Shown piece by piece: positions 5,449 through 5,696 of a stretch of DNA of 5,696 nucleotides; the stretch's first letter is position 1, and every line of letters begins with the position of its first letter. Below the pieces are notes generated by a model. The model worked only from the letters and a program-made list of their open reading frames with translations. It was not told where the DNA came from and ran no database searches. The position numbers and the translations under genes were made by a program. This DNA is from an uncultured Opitutia bacterium (GTDB lineage: Bacteria; Verrucomicrobiota; Verrucomicrobiia; Opitutales; UBA953): positions 1-5,696 of the forward strand of contig CAITUF010000309.1 of the NCBI GenBank assembly GCA_903895475.1. Reading direction: 5' to 3'.

Positions 5449-5696
5449 ATGCGCTCCCTCCTCGCCCTCCTGCTGCTAGCCCCGCTGGTGGTGCTCACCG
5501 CTGCCGACGCGCCCGCGAAGAAGCCTAATGTCATCGTCATCCTCACCGATGATCTCGGCTACGACGACGTCGGGTGCTATTGGACCCCGGACAAGCGCCC
5601 GGGCTTCGAGAAGATCCAGACACCGAACATCGACCGGCTCGCGGCTGAAGGTGTCCGGTTCACGGACTATTACGGTCCGTCCTCCGTCTGCAGCCC
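5449..5696 (+). CDS. Exported type I sulfatase, N-terminal fragment (3' end outside window)
   Basis: Eighty-two complete codons are visible before the window ends. The signal peptide MRSLLALLLLAPLVVLTAA is probably cut near Ala18-Ala19, followed by DAPAKK and the conserved first strand NVIVILTDDLGYDDVGCY. Asp34-Asp35 are the expected calcium ligands. TPNIDRLAAEGVRFTDYYG and SSVCS with the first two bases (CC) of a Pro codon lead into the formylglycine motif C-S-P-x-R, with Cys81 as the presumed catalytic residue; the Arg lies beyond the edge. The insertion WTPDKRPGFEKIQ between the CY and TPNID motifs is longer than in the neighbouring sulfatase (GSEIA), so this is a different subfamily rather than a simple copy. 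The gene lies 167 bases downstream of the preceding sulfatase and directly after a heptamer repeat. No Shine-Dalgarno precedes the ATG; the leader is pyrimidine-rich. The start is supported by the signal peptide. Confidence 0.9.
   Translation, partial: MRSLLALLLLAPLVVLTAADAPAKKPNVIVILTDDLGYDDVGCYWTPDKRPGFEKIQTPNIDRLAAEGVRFTDYYGPSSVCS

Overview
This window looks like part of a sulfatase-rich polysaccharide-degradation locus from a bacterium of the PVC group, most likely Verrucomicrobiota; Planctomycetota or Kiritimatiellota are alternatives. The reasons are high GC, a dense run of exported type I sulfatases, a DUF1080 domain, an SMP-30-like lipoprotein, start codons mostly without Shine-Dalgarno sequences, and short tandem repeats between genes. 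No marker gene is present, so the taxonomic call is an inference.

Layout, all on the + strand. (1) Bases 3-266 are the last 87 codons of a sulfatase that begins outside the window. (2) Bases 267-443 are non-coding, with a plausible -35/-10 promoter just before the next gene. (3) Bases 444-1367 encode a lipoprotein with an SMP-30/gluconolactonase-type beta-propeller. (4) Bases 1373-3547 follow after 5 bases and encode a 724-residue exported fusion: an N-terminal DUF1080 (3-keto-disaccharide hydrolase-type) domain, a Lys/Ala/Pro linker, and a full type I sulfatase domain. (5) Bases 3548-3652 are intergenic and hold a 36-base, nearly perfect palindrome. (6) Bases 3653-5281 encode a second complete exported sulfatase. 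(7) Bases 5282-5448 are intergenic and hold two unrelated short tandem-repeat arrays, one of octamers and one of heptamers. (8) Bases 5449-5696 are the start of a further exported sulfatase, cut off by the window edge inside its active-site motif.

How the genes may work together: four sulfatase domains that look different from one another suggest removal of sulfate esters from a complex sulfated glycan outside the cytoplasm. Each visible active site has the Cys-x-Pro-Ser-Arg pattern, or its visible beginning, that is converted to formylglycine; the maturation enzyme is not in this window. The lipoprotein and the DUF1080-sulfatase fusion form a two-gene unit. Joining a desulfating domain to a putative 3-keto-glycoside-cleaving domain in one exported chain, beside a lactonase-like propeller, is the most interesting part of the window. 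The joint function is a hypothesis.
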